A stretch of 64,000 bases of DNA, taken from assembly GCF_900114065.1 (NCBI RefSeq), contig NZ_FORS01000003.1, positions 124,001-188,000 on the forward strand, read 5' to 3'. Positions 44,220 to 52,811 of the stretch are shown in pieces. Under the pieces are notes generated by a model. The model was given only the letters and a program-made list of their open reading frames with translations, was not told the DNA's origin and searched no databases. The position numbers and the translations under genes were made by a program. This stretch comes from Stutzerimonas kunmingensis (GTDB taxonomy: Bacteria > Pseudomonadota > Gammaproteobacteria > Pseudomonadales > Pseudomonadaceae). Position 1 is the first letter of the stretch; each line of letters starts with the position of its first letter.

Positions 44220-45530
44220 TCAGTGCCTGGAGCGCTGGCCCAGAGTGCGGGCCGGGGCGCGCTCGGCGGGCTGTGCCAGTGCCAGCAGGCGCTGGGCGAC
44301 CTCCTCCAGGCGCAGGCCCTGATTCATTGCCGCCTGACGCAGCCAGCCGTAGGCCTCGCCTTCGGAGAAGCCCTGCTGGCGCATCAGCTGCTGCTTGGCC
44401 CGCTCCACCTGTTTGCGTTCGTCCAGCGCCTGACGCGCCTCGCGCAATTCTTCATTGAGACCCTGCAGGCGCACGCTCTGGGTTAGCAAGAGTTCCAGGG
44501 TCGAGCGCGCCACCATCGCGGTCATGCCGTCCGGCGGTGGCGCGTCCAGATCGCTGGCCTGCACACTGAACAGCTTGGCCTGCTCGGCGGCGGCGTGCAT
44601 GTCGGCGATGCCGTCGAGCAGCTTGCGATGGCTCTGCAGGTCCTTGCGGATACGCTCGATGCTGTACCGGCACTGTTGCAACAGATCCTGCTCCAGGCGC
44701 GTCTCGACCTGCTTCATTGCGTCGATGCGGTGCGTGTGCAGCTCGAACCAGAGCTCGCACAGCTGCGGTTCGACCGCCGCGCCGGGGCTGGTACGGCGGG
44801 CGATGTCACGCAGGCGGCAGGCGTTGATGTTCGTCTCGCTGGCGCACAGCGCTTGCCATAGCGCCTGCGCTGCCGGGCTGGCGAAGCGGCTGAAGGTGGC
44901 GAAGCAGCGCTCCTGGCCTTCGAGCAGATGCTCCAGGCGCTCCAGCATGTCCGCGCGGAAATAGCCGCTGGCGAAGCCGACGACCCCGAGCGCGCGCTCC
45001 TGGCCGGCCAGTTCCTTGCCCTGCATGAAATTGAACAGCGCCACCAGGCAGCGGGTGATGTCCGGGTCGGCGGCGGTGTCGGCCGCTTCGAACACCACTG
45101 CCAGCAGCCCGCCGATCAGCCGCACCAGTGTTGCCGTGGCGTCCTGCATGCTGATGGCGTGGTCGCGGATGCGCCGGCGCAGAGCCGGCAGCTCGTCGAG
45201 ACTGTGCAGGGCATAGGCGATGCGGGTGAACAGCCGGGTTTTGTCCGCAGTGCTGACGGCATCCAGGTCGATGCGATCCAGATCCAGGCGCACCCCGCGC
45301 TCCAGCGCCTCGGCTTCCAGGCTGAGCACGTCCAGCTGCTGGCGCTGATGGGCGGCGTTGCCGCTGAGGTAGATGTTCGAGTAGCCGCGCTCTTTCTGCA
45401 GCGCGTGCACCAGCTGGCTGATACGGGTGACCAGTTCGCAGGTGCGCGCCAGGTCTTCCAGGCCGAGCAGTTCGCTGCGCCGGGACGCCAGCATGAAGCG
45501 CAGGGTCGCAGGCATTTTCCGTCCGTGCAT
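44220..45530 (-). CDS. nasR: Nitrate-responsive antiterminator NasR (NIT and ANTAR domains)
   Basis: The 436-residue protein has an N-terminal all-helical NIT sensor domain (about residues 25-290; ELVTRISQLVHALQKERGYS and GKELAGQERALGVVGFASGY). At the C terminus (about 365-425) is an ANTAR RNA-binding domain: RQALDERKQVERAKQQLMRQ, then GFSEGEAYGWLRQAAMNQGL. NasR binds nitrate or nitrite and then an RNA hairpin pair, preventing termination before nitrate genes. It lies just upstream of nrtA and its leader. I choose ATG 45530 with GGAGGT 7 bases upstream. Confidence 0.92.
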   Translation of the reverse strand: MHGRKMPATLRFMLASRRSELLGLEDLARTCELVTRISQLVHALQKERGYSNIYLSGNAAHQRQQLDVLSLEAEALERGVRLDLDRIDLDAVSTADKTRLFTRIAYALHSLDELPALRRRIRDHAISMQDATATLVRLIGGLLAVVFEAADTAADPDITRCLVALFNFMQGKELAGQERALGVVGFASGYFRADMLERLEHLLEGQERCFATFSRFASPAAQALWQALCASETNINACRLRDIARRTSPGAAVEPQLCELWFELHTHRIDAMKQVETRLEQDLLQQCRYSIERIRKDLQSHRKLLDGIADMHAAAEQAKLFSVQASDLDAPPPDGMTAMVARSTLELLLTQSVRLQGLNEELREARQALDERKQVERAKQQLMRQQGFSEGEAYGWLRQAAMNQGLRLEEVAQRLLALAQPAERAPARTLGQRSRH

Positions 45531-45618
45531 GGGCGGCACCTCCGCGGGTTGACGCGCAGGTTCCTGCAAGATGCAGTCCAGTAAACCCGGCGCGTATCCG
45601 TGCTGCGGCGTTTGCGCC

Positions 45619-45624
45619 TATAAT
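45619..45624 (+). promoter_or_regulatory. Candidate -10 box of the hisB operon
   Basis: A perfect TATAAT lies 36 bases before the hisB start. No good TTGACA match is found 16-18 bases upstream, so this is only a partial sigma-70 promoter match. Confidence 0.5.
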
Positions 45625-45659
45625 GTGCCCCTTTTCGCCCACGATCAGCGGAGCTGTTG

Positions 45660-46253
45660 ATGTCCGAACGTACGGCTTACGTAGAGCGCAACACCCTGGA
45701 AACCCAGGTCAAGGTCACCATCAATCTGGATGGCACCGGCAAGGCGCGCTTCGCCATCGGCGTGCCCTTCCTGGAGCACATGCTCGACCAGATCGCCCGT
45801 CACGGGCTGATCGACCTGGATATCGAGTGCAACGGCGACCTGCACATCGATGACCACCACACCGTCGAGGACGTCGGCATCACCCTCGGCCAGGCCTTCG
45901 CCAAGGCTATCGGCGACAAGAAGGGCATGACCCGCTACGGGCATTCCTACGTACCGCTGGACGAGGCGCTGTCGCGCGTGGTGATCGACTTCTCCGGGCG
46001 CCCGGGGCTGACCATGAACGTGCCCTACACCCGCGCGGTGGTCGGCAAGTTCGACGTCGACCTGTTCCAGGAATTCTTCCAGGGCTTCGTCAATCACGCC
46101 CTGGTCACCCTGCACATCGACAACCTGCGCGGCATCAACACCCACCACCAGATCGAAACCGTGTTCAAGGCCTTCGGCCGCGCGCTGCGCATGGCCGTCG
46201 AGCTCGATCCGCGCATGGCCGGGCAGATGCCGTCGACCAAAGGGTGCCTGTAA
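45660..46253 (+). CDS. hisB: Imidazoleglycerol-phosphate dehydratase HisB
   Basis: The 197-residue enzyme has both metal-binding histidine motifs, [12 protein letters not shown] (near residue 62) and [18 protein letters not shown] (near residue 160). It catalyses the sixth step of histidine synthesis. It is the single-function form without the phosphatase domain of enterobacteria. ATG 45660 follows a TTG in frame at 45657; the ATG is preferred. Its stop overlaps the hisH start by one base (TAATG). Confidence 0.97.
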   Translation: MSERTAYVERNTLETQVKVTINLDGTGKARFAIGVPFLEHMLDQIARHGLIDLDIECNGDLHIDDHHTVEDVGITLGQAFAKAIGDKKGMTRYGHSYVPLDEALSRVVIDFSGRPGLTMNVPYTRAVVGKFDVDLFQEFFQGFVNHALVTLHIDNLRGINTHHQIETVFKAFGRALRMAVELDPRMAGQMPSTKGCL

Positions 46254-46891
46254 TGCAGACCGTCGCCGTCATCGACTACGGCATGGGCAACCTGCACTCG
46301 GTGGCCAAGGCGCTGGAACACGTCGGCGCTGGCCGCGTGCTGATCACCAGCGATGCGCAGGTCATCCGTGAGGCCGACCGCGTGGTGTTTCCCGGCGTCG
46401 GCGCGATTCGCGACTGCATGGCCGAGATCCGCCGGCTGGGCTTCGACGAACTGGTCCGTGAAGTCAGCCAGGACCGCCCATTTCTCGGCATCTGTGTCGG
46501 CATGCAGGCGCTGATGGAGCGCAGCGAGGAGAACGATGGTGTCGATTGCATCGGCCTGTTCCCCGGTCAGGTGCGCTTCTTCGGCAAGGACCTGCACGAG
46601 GACGGCGAGCACCTGAAGGTGCCGCACATGGGCTGGAACGAGGTCAAGCAGGTGGTCGACCACCCGCTCTGGCACGCGATTCCGGACAATGGGCGCTTCT
46701 ATTTCGTGCACAGCTACTACATCGAGGCCGGCAATCCGCGCCAGGTGGTCGGTCGCGGCCATTACGGCAACGACTTCGCCGCCGCGCTGGCCGATGGCTC
46801 GCGCTTTGCCGTGCAGTTTCACCCGGAGAAGAGCCACACCCACGGCCTGCAGCTGCTGCAGAACTTCGCCGCCTGGGATGGTCGCTGGTAA
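46253..46891 (+). CDS. hisH: Imidazole glycerol phosphate synthase subunit HisH (glutaminase)
   Basis: The 212-residue class I glutamine amidotransferase has the nucleophile motif [11 protein letters not shown] (Cys near residue 82) and the His-Glu pair in [14 protein letters not shown]. It supplies ammonia to HisF for ring closure to imidazole glycerol phosphate. The start at 46253 is in one-base overlap with hisB, so translation is coupled. hisF is three genes downstream. Confidence 0.97.
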   Translation: MQTVAVIDYGMGNLHSVAKALEHVGAGRVLITSDAQVIREADRVVFPGVGAIRDCMAEIRRLGFDELVREVSQDRPFLGICVGMQALMERSEENDGVDCIGLFPGQVRFFGKDLHEDGEHLKVPHMGWNEVKQVVDHPLWHAIPDNGRFYFVHSYYIEAGNPRQVVGRGHYGNDFAAALADGSRFAVQFHPEKSHTHGLQLLQNFAAWDGRW

Positions 46892-47152
46892 ATGAGCCGG
46901 GCCAAGCTCAAGCCGCCGGTCCTGACGCTGGATCCTGCTCAGGAGCAGGCAGCGCAGCAGGTCATCAAGCGCTTTCTGCAAGAGCGTTTCGAACTCGAGC
47001 TGGGCTCGTTCGAGGCGCAGGAAGTGCTCGATCTGTTCGCCCGGGAAATCGCGCCGCTGTATTACAACAAGGCGATCTTCGACGTGCAGAGCCACCTGAA
47101 GGAACGGTTCGAGAGCATCGAAAGCGACTTGTGGGCGCTCGAGAAGAGCTGA
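46892..47152 (+). CDS. DUF2164 family protein in the his operon
   Basis: The 86-residue acidic protein starts immediately after the hisH stop. It contains VIKRFLQERFELELGSFEAQ, LDLFAREIAPLYYNKAIFDV and KERFESIESDLWALEKS, as in DUF2164 proteins. There is no signal peptide or membrane helix. Its place between hisH and hisA recurs in pseudomonads. No function is known to me; a role with the histidine enzymes is only suggested by position. Confidence 0.85.
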   Translation: MSRAKLKPPVLTLDPAQEQAAQQVIKRFLQERFELELGSFEAQEVLDLFAREIAPLYYNKAIFDVQSHLKERFESIESDLWALEKS

Positions 47153-47188
47153 CCCTTAACCGACACTTGATTTGAACAGGTTCAAGCC

Positions 47189-47932
47189 ATGCTGATTATC
47201 CCCGCTATCGATCTGAAGGACGGCGCCTGCGTGCGTCTGCGCCAGGGCCTGATGGACGATGCCACGGTGTTTTCCGACGACCCGGTGGCCATGGCCGCCA
47301 AGTGGGTCGAGGCCGGCTGCCGTCGCCTGCACCTGGTCGACCTCAACGGCGCCTTCGAAGGCCAGCCGGTCAACGGCGAGGTGGTCACCGCCATCGCCAG
47401 GCGCTACCCGGACCTGCCGATCCAGATCGGTGGCGGCATCCGCACCCTGGAAACCATCGAGCACTACGTGCGCGCCGGCGTCAGCTACGTGATCATTGGC
47501 ACCAAGGCGGTCAAAGAGCCGGAGTTCGTTACCGAGGCCTGCCGCGCCTTTCCGGGCAAGGTCATCGTTGGCCTGGATGCGAAGGACGGCTTCGTCGCCA
47601 CCGATGGCTGGGCCGAAGTCTCCAGCGTGCAGGCAGTCGACCTGGCGCGCCGCTTCGAGGCCGATGGCGTCGCGGCGATCGTCTATACCGACATCGCCAA
47701 GGACGGCATGATGCAGGGCTGCAACGTCGAGGCCACCGTGGCGCTGGCCAACGCCAGCCGCATCCCGGTGATCGCCTCCGGCGGCATCCACAACATCGGC
47801 GACATCCAGAAGCTGCTCGATACCAACACACCGGGTATCGTCGGCGCCATCACCGGCCGGGCGATCTATGAAGGCACGCTCGACGTCGCCGAGGCGCAGG
47901 CGCTCTGCGACCTGAAGTACAAGGACGAGTGA
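47189..47932 (+). CDS. hisA: Phosphoribosylformimino-5-aminoimidazole carboxamide ribotide isomerase HisA
   Basis: The 247-residue TIM-barrel enzyme has the catalytic Asp in [15 protein letters not shown] (residue about 8) and a second one in [10 protein letters not shown] (near 130). Phosphate-binding loops are [13 protein letters not shown] and [14 protein letters not shown]. It converts ProFAR to PRFAR in histidine synthesis. It follows DUF2164 after 36 bases. Confidence 0.97.
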   Translation: MLIIPAIDLKDGACVRLRQGLMDDATVFSDDPVAMAAKWVEAGCRRLHLVDLNGAFEGQPVNGEVVTAIARRYPDLPIQIGGGIRTLETIEHYVRAGVSYVIIGTKAVKEPEFVTEACRAFPGKVIVGLDAKDGFVATDGWAEVSSVQAVDLARRFEADGVAAIVYTDIAKDGMMQGCNVEATVALANASRIPVIASGGIHNIGDIQKLLDTNTPGIVGAITGRAIYEGTLDVAEAQALCDLKYKDE

Positions 47933-47943
47933 TTCGCTGAACT

Positions 47944-47976
47944 GCGGTGGATCGGTGAAGCGCGATCCACCCTACA
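47944..47976. repeat. REP-like GGTGGATC / GATCCACCCTA element between hisA and hisF
   Basis: GCGGTGGATCGGTGAAGCGC is followed by GATCCACCCTACA; the arms GGTGGATC and GATCCACC pair perfectly. It is followed by CAGCTTGAAGCCTG, text that recurs as AGCTTGAAGCCTG at about 54131 upstream of gpmI's end. It interrupts an otherwise compact operon. Confidence 0.7.
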
Positions 47977-48030
47977 CGCTACCTGCAGCTTGAAGCCTGC
48001 GGCTTGAATAAGCCGCTTTCGGAGAAAGCC

Positions 48031-48801
48031 ATGGCCCTGGCCAAACGCATCATTCCCTGCCTCGACGTGGACAACGGCCGCGTGGTCAAGGGCGTCCAGT
48101 TCGAGAACATCCGCGACGCCGGCGACCCGGTGGAAATCGCCCGCCGCTACGACGAGCAGGGCGCCGACGAGATCACCTTTCTCGACATCACCGCCAGCGT
48201 CGACAACCGCGACACCACCCTGCACACCGTCGAGCGCATGGCCAGCCAGGTGTTCATCCCGCTGACCGTCGGCGGTGGCGTGCGCAGCGTGCAGGACATC
48301 CGCAACCTGCTCAACGCCGGCGCCGACAAGGTCTCGATCAACACCGCCGCGGTGTTCAACCCGGACTTCGTCGGCGAGGCCGCGGACCGCTTCGGCTCGC
48401 AATGCATCGTCGTCGCCATCGATGCGAAGAAGGTCTCCGCGCCGGGCGAGCCGGGTCGCTGGGAAATTTTCACCCATGGCGGGCGCAAGCCCACCGGCCT
48501 GGATGCGGTGGCCTGGGCGAAGAAGATGGAAGACCTCGGCGCTGGCGAAATCCTGCTGACCAGCATGGATCAGGACGGCGTGAAGAGCGGCTACGACCTG
48601 GGCGTCACCCGGGCCATCAGCGAAGCGCTGTGCATCCCGGTGATCGCCTCCGGTGGCGTCGGCAATCTGCAGCACCTGGCCGATGGCATCCTCGAAGGCA
48701 AGGCCGATGCGGTGCTGGCCGCCAGCATCTTCCACTTCGGCGAATACACCATTCCGGAAGCCAAGGCCTATCTGGCTGCCCGCGGCATCGTGATGCGCTG
48801 A
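48031..48801 (+). CDS. hisF: Imidazole glycerol phosphate synthase subunit HisF (cyclase)
   Basis: The 256-residue TIM-barrel enzyme has both catalytic aspartates, in [15 protein letters not shown] (residue about 11) and [14 protein letters not shown] (near 130), with [14 protein letters not shown] as a phosphate loop. With HisH it makes IGP and AICAR. ATG 48031 is preceded by GGAG 6 bases upstream. The gene is separated from hisA by a REP-like element. Confidence 0.97.
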   Translation: MALAKRIIPCLDVDNGRVVKGVQFENIRDAGDPVEIARRYDEQGADEITFLDITASVDNRDTTLHTVERMASQVFIPLTVGGGVRSVQDIRNLLNAGADKVSINTAAVFNPDFVGEAADRFGSQCIVVAIDAKKVSAPGEPGRWEIFTHGGRKPTGLDAVAWAKKMEDLGAGEILLTSMDQDGVKSGYDLGVTRAISEALCIPVIASGGVGNLQHLADGILEGKADAVLAASIFHFGEYTIPEAKAYLAARGIVMR

Positions 48802-48814
48802 TCGCGTTGCCGGC

Positions 48815-48834
48815 AGAGCGAAAGGCTTCGCTCT
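48815..48834 (+). terminator. Hairpin after hisF
   Basis: AGAGCGAA (48815-48822) and TTCGCTCT (48827-48834) form an 8-base stem with a 4-base loop, 14 bases past the hisF stop. No T-tract follows, so it is a weak or Rho-assisted end. Confidence 0.5.
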
Positions 48835-48888
48835 CGAAACATGGACACGTCCGCGGCTGTTGCGGATAAGTACTCAGGGGGTACACAC

Positions 48889-49635
48889 ATGCGCAAGACA
48901 ATCTCTACCATCGCCGCAGCTTTGCTGCTGGGCGCTACGCTGGCGCACGCTCAGGCGCCAGACAAGATCAATCTGCTGACCGAGAATTTCCCGCCCTACA
49001 ACATGGCGGACGATGGCAAGAACTTCGCGCGTGACGAGCACATCACCGGGATCGCCGCGGACATCGTGCGCGAGATGTTCAAGCGTGCCGGCATCGACTA
49101 CACCTTGACGCTGCGCTTCCCCTGGGAGCGTATCTACGGCATGGCGCTGGAGCAGCCGAACTACGGGGTTTTCGTCACGGCGCGCCTGCCCGAGCGCGAA
49201 GAGCTGTTCAAGTGGGTTGGTCCCATCGGCCCGGACGACTGGGTGTTGCTGGCTCGTGGCGACAGTCCGATCAACCTGACCAGCCTGGATCAGGCGCGCC
49301 AGTACAACATCGGCGCCTACAAGGGTGATGCCATTGCCGAGCACCTGGACGGACAGGGGCTGCAGCCGCAGCTCGCCCTGCGCGATCAGGAGAACGTGAA
49401 GAAGCTGATCGACGGCAAGATCGACCTGTGGGCCACTGGTGATCCCGCTGGCCGCTACCTCGCCCGCCAGGACGGTGTGACGGGCCTCAAGCGTGTGCTG
49501 CGTTTCGACAGTGCCGAACTGTACCTGGCGCTGAACAAGCAGATCGCCGACGAGACGGTGCAGAAGCTGCAAAAAGCGCTCGACCAGATGCGTAGCGAAG
49601 GTGTGATCGACGAGATCAACGCGCGCTACCTCTGA
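48889..49635 (+). CDS. Orphan periplasmic substrate-binding protein (SBP_bac_3 type), paralogue 3
   Basis: The 248-residue protein has a signal peptide (residues about 1-20, ending LAHA) and the text INLLTENFPPYNMADDGKNF, TGIAADIVREMFKRAGIDYT, LRFPWERIYGMALEQPNYG and LIDGKIDLWATGDPAGRYLA. It shares the TEDFPPF-type start motif with the proteins at 33706 and 35270, and nearly its whole length with the next gene. No permease is adjacent. The ATG at 48889, with AGGGGG 8 bases upstream, starts the signal peptide. Confidence 0.82.
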   Translation: MRKTISTIAAALLLGATLAHAQAPDKINLLTENFPPYNMADDGKNFARDEHITGIAADIVREMFKRAGIDYTLTLRFPWERIYGMALEQPNYGVFVTARLPEREELFKWVGPIGPDDWVLLARGDSPINLTSLDQARQYNIGAYKGDAIAEHLDGQGLQPQLALRDQENVKKLIDGKIDLWATGDPAGRYLARQDGVTGLKRVLRFDSAELYLALNKQIADETVQKLQKALDQMRSEGVIDEINARYL

Positions 49636-49645
49636 GCCTTCCCAG

Positions 49646-49671
49646 GTCGGCGCATGTTCTGCGCCGACTTT
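49646..49671 (+). terminator. Intrinsic terminator after the first binding-protein gene
   Basis: GTCGGCGCA (49646-49654) and TGCGCCGAC (49660-49668) form a perfect 9-base stem with a 5-base loop, followed by TTTCTC. It lies 10 bases past the stop codon and separates the two paralogues transcriptionally. Confidence 0.8.
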
Positions 49672-49870
49672 CTCGAGTGATGGCGGTGCGCCAGTAGCGT
49701 GCACCGATCCCCCTGCTCGCGCCGTCCTGACGCATGCACGCTTCCCTGATTCAGCGGGCGCTCAGCCGCTGGCGCCGTGGCGCTTCGCTGGTTCGCATCT
49801 TGCTTTGGACAACCTCCGGCTCTGGCTCGCGGAGGGGTGGGCCAGGGAATCGAGAAAAAGGGAGCGATCC

Positions 49871-50617
49871 ATGTTCAAGCGAATCATTGCCGTCGTCTTG
49901 CTGCTGCTCTGCGCTCATGCGCACGCCGCGCTGCCTGACGACTACCGAGTCGTGCTGCTGACCGAGAATTTTCCACCATTCAACATGGCCGAGGACGGCA
50001 AGAACTACGCCGCCGACGCGCGCATCCACGGCATCAACGCCGACATCGTGCGCGAGATGTTCCGCCGCGCGAATATCCGCTACGAGCTGACCCTGCGCTT
50101 TCCCTGGGATCGCATCTACAAGCAGGTGCTCGAACAGCCGGATCAGGGGCTGTTCTCCACCACCTTCACGGCCGAGCGCGAGCAGCAATTCAAATGGGTC
50201 GGCCCGTTGGCGAGCATCAGCTGGGTGCTGCTGGCGCCCGCCGACAGTCCTCTGCGCTTGACCGGACTGGAGCAGGCACGCGACCTGCGCATCGGTGCCT
50301 ACAAGAACGATGCGGTCAGCCAGCATCTGGAGGGCAAGGGCCTGGCGCCGATCAACTCGCTGCGTGATCAGGAGAACATCGGCAAGCTGCTCAAGGGTCA
50401 GATCGACGTCTGGGCCACCGCCGATCCGGTCGGACCCTACCTGGCCAAGCAGGAAGGTGTGACCGGCCTGAAACCGGTGCTGCGTTTCAATGAAGCGCGG
50501 CTGTTCCTCGCGCTCAACCGGGCGACACCGGACGAGGTGGTTGAGCGTCTGCAGCGGGCGCTGGATGCGATGCGTGCCGACGGCACGGTGGATGCGATGC
50601 TGCGCCGCTATCTCTGA
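49871..50617 (+). CDS. Orphan periplasmic substrate-binding protein (SBP_bac_3 type), paralogue 4
   Basis: The 248-residue protein has a signal peptide (residues about 1-19, ending AHAHA) and the text VVLLTENFPPFNMAEDGKNY, HGINADIVREMFRRANIRYE, LRFPWDRIYKQVLEQPDQGL and LLKGQIDVWATADPVGPYLA. Length is equal to that of the gene at 48889 and motifs occur in the same order, so this is a tandem duplicate with its own leader. ATG 49871 has GGAGCGATCC directly upstream. The ligand is unknown. Confidence 0.82.
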   Translation: MFKRIIAVVLLLLCAHAHAALPDDYRVVLLTENFPPFNMAEDGKNYAADARIHGINADIVREMFRRANIRYELTLRFPWDRIYKQVLEQPDQGLFSTTFTAEREQQFKWVGPLASISWVLLAPADSPLRLTGLEQARDLRIGAYKNDAVSQHLEGKGLAPINSLRDQENIGKLLKGQIDVWATADPVGPYLAKQEGVTGLKPVLRFNEARLFLALNRATPDEVVERLQRALDAMRADGTVDAMLRRYL

Positions 50618-50620
50618 AGC

Positions 50621-51418
50621 TCAGCGGTAGACGCCGCCACGACCATGGGCGGCCATCGCGCGGTTGCTGCGGGTGGCGATCATCTGCCCGACATCGACCC
50701 ATTCGATGCCCTGCGCGGAGAGTCGCGGCAGTTCGCGTTCGAGCACGGCCAGCGTGCTCTCGTGGGGATGACCGATGATGACGACCGAGCCTTGCCTGCG
50801 CGCCAGCGCGACTGCCGCGTGAAAGCGTTCGGCTACCGCGGACGGCGCGGGATCGTCATCGAGAAAGATGTCCCGCGACAGGCTGGCCAATGCCGTGCGT
50901 TGGGCGCTGGCGGCGGCCACGGTGCGCGGGCTGGTGCGGCTGTCGAGAAAGAACAGGTGGCGGCGCTGCAGTTCCCCCATCAGCCAGGTCATGGCCTGTG
51001 TCTGATCGGTCATGGCGCTGCCCATGTGGTTGTTCAGCCCGCTGGCATGCGGTACCGCCGCAAGCGCTGCGTCGAGACGGCGCGCCAGTTCGTCATGAGG
51101 TAGTTCGGGATGCCAGGCGAAACGGCCTTGGGCAGGCGCCATCGGCATGTGCAGCATGACGGTCTTGCCCGCGCGATGGGCCTGCTCGGCCAGTGTGGCT
51201 GCGTGGCGGGTGTCGGGAAGGATCGCCAGCGCGACCGGCCCCGGCAGTTGCAGCACGCGGCGGTCGCGTGCCGGGTTCTGCCCGAGGTCGTCGATTATCA
51301 GGGTCAACCGCGGTCGCGGGACATGGTCCGGCGTGGCTGCGGGCTCGCTGGCATACAGCGCCTGGCTGGCGAGCAACACCAGCAGCGCCAGCCCTGCTAC
51401 CCAGCCTGACATCTTCAC
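50621..51418 (-). CDS. yibQ: Divergent polysaccharide deacetylase family protein (YibQ)
   Basis: The 265-residue protein has a signal peptide (about residues 1-23) and a degenerate NodB-like fold: PRLTLIIDDLGQNPARDRRV, GPVALAILPDTRHAATLAEQ, TVMLHMPMAPAQGRFAWHPE and ASGLNNHMGSAMTDQTQAMT. The family (DUF610) is always found near envC and gpmI in gammaproteobacteria. It may act on envelope glycans, but the substrate is unknown. Its start overlaps the ctpA stop by 4 bases. Confidence 0.9.
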   Translation of the reverse strand: MKMSGWVAGLALLVLLASQALYASEPAATPDHVPRPRLTLIIDDLGQNPARDRRVLQLPGPVALAILPDTRHAATLAEQAHRAGKTVMLHMPMAPAQGRFAWHPELPHDELARRLDAALAAVPHASGLNNHMGSAMTDQTQAMTWLMGELQRRHLFFLDSRTSPRTVAAASAQRTALASLSRDIFLDDDPAPSAVAERFHAAVALARRQGSVVIIGHPHESTLAVLERELPRLSAQGIEWVDVGQMIATRSNRAMAAHGRGGVYR

Positions 51419-52740
51419 TGGCCGCGGGTGAGGTTCAATCCCTTGAGCAGATTCAGGGCCTGACCGAGCTGGTAGTCATCGTCCTGCGGCCGCGGCGAGT
51501 CGCTGGCGATCTGGGTGGCGGTGGGACGGTCAGGACCGCCGTTGCCGTTGCCCAGGTGGCCAGCAAGATCGGCCTCGCGGAAGCCGTCGGCGGCCTGCTC
51601 GCGGGTCAGCTTGGCACGCTCGACCTTGATGTCCGGCTCAATGCCCTGGGCCTGGATCGAGCGGCCGTTGGGGGTGTAGTACAGCGCGGTAGTCAGCTTC
51701 AGTGCACGATCGTTGTTCAGCGGCAGCACGGTCTGTACCGAGCCCTTGCCGAAGCTGTCGGTGCCCATCACCACACCGCGCTTGTGATCCTGCAGCGCGC
51801 CAGCGACGATCTCCGAGGCCGAAGCGCTGCCGCCGTTGATCAGCACCACCAGCGGTACGCCTTCGCTGGCATCGGCCGGGTCGGCGTTGAAGCGCAGCTC
51901 GGAATTGGCGATGCGACCCTCGGTGTAGACGATCAGGCCCTTGGTCAGGAAGTGGTCGGAAATCTCGACAGCCGCCTGCAGCACGCCACCGGGGTTGTTG
52001 CGCAGGTCGAGGACCAGGCCGTTAAGCTTCTTGCCGTCGTTGTCCTTCTTCAGCTTCGCCAGCGCCTTGCCCACTTCCTCGCCGGAGTTGACTTGGAACT
52101 GAGTGACGCGCAGGTAGCCGTAGCCCGGCTCCAGGATCTGACTGCGGACGCTGCGCACCTTGATGACCGCGCGGGTCAGCTTCACGTCGAACGGCTGGCC
52201 GCCTTCGCGCACCAGCGTCAGGCTGATGCTGCTGCCCGGCTTGCCGCGCATCTTGCCGATGGCGTCCATCATCGACAGCCCCTTGGTCGGCTGGCCGTCG
52301 ATCTTGACGATCAGGTCGCCGGCTTCGATGCCGGCCTTGGACGCCGGGGTATCGTCGATCGGCGAAACGACCTTGATGAAGCCGTCTTCCATGCCGACTT
52401 CGATGCCGAGACCACCGAATTCGCCGCTGGTGCTTTCCTGCAGCTCGGCGAACGCTTCGGGCTCGAGATAGGCGGAATGAGGATCGAGATTGCTGAGCAT
52501 GCCTTTGATGGCATTTTCCAGCAGGGTCTTGTCATCGACTGGTTCGACATAGGCAGCCTTGATGCGATCCAGTACCTCGGCAAAGGTGCGCAGTTCCTCC
52601 AGCGGCAGCGGGGCTTTGGCACTGGCACTTGGCGCCGCGGCCTCCTCCATGGGCTGCTGGGCCCATGCGCCGCCCTGCATCCCCAGCAATACGGCCAGGG
52701 CGAGCGTGGATGGGCGGGCGAAACGGCGCAGGTGCAACAT
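51415..52740 (-). CDS. ctpA: C-terminal processing peptidase CtpA (S41 family)
   Basis: The 441-residue periplasmic protease has a signal peptide (residues about 1-28), a PDZ domain (about 90-175; GIEVGMEDGFIKVVSPIDDT and GLSMMDAIGKMRGKPGSSIS) and the S41 catalytic domain with the Ser in INGGSASASEIVAGALQDHK and the Lys in TDSFGKGSVQTVLPL. CtpA-type proteases trim envelope proteins, including murein hydrolases. The ATG at 52740 with GGAG upstream is preferred over an in-frame start at 52752. It lies downstream of envC and upstream of yibQ in the same direction. Confidence 0.94.
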   Translation of the reverse strand: MLHLRRFARPSTLALAVLLGMQGGAWAQQPMEEAAAPSASAKAPLPLEELRTFAEVLDRIKAAYVEPVDDKTLLENAIKGMLSNLDPHSAYLEPEAFAELQESTSGEFGGLGIEVGMEDGFIKVVSPIDDTPASKAGIEAGDLIVKIDGQPTKGLSMMDAIGKMRGKPGSSISLTLVREGGQPFDVKLTRAVIKVRSVRSQILEPGYGYLRVTQFQVNSGEEVGKALAKLKKDNDGKKLNGLVLDLRNNPGGVLQAAVEISDHFLTKGLIVYTEGRIANSELRFNADPADASEGVPLVVLINGGSASASEIVAGALQDHKRGVVMGTDSFGKGSVQTVLPLNNDRALKLTTALYYTPNGRSIQAQGIEPDIKVERAKLTREQAADGFREADLAGHLGNGNGGPDRPTATQIASDSPRPQDDDYQLGQALNLLKGLNLTRGQ

Positions 52741-52811
52741 GTCGAACTCCAATTATGAGAGGGCGCGCTTGGTGGTGCGGGCGGCTCGGCAGGACCGAAC
52801 GCCGCTGATCG

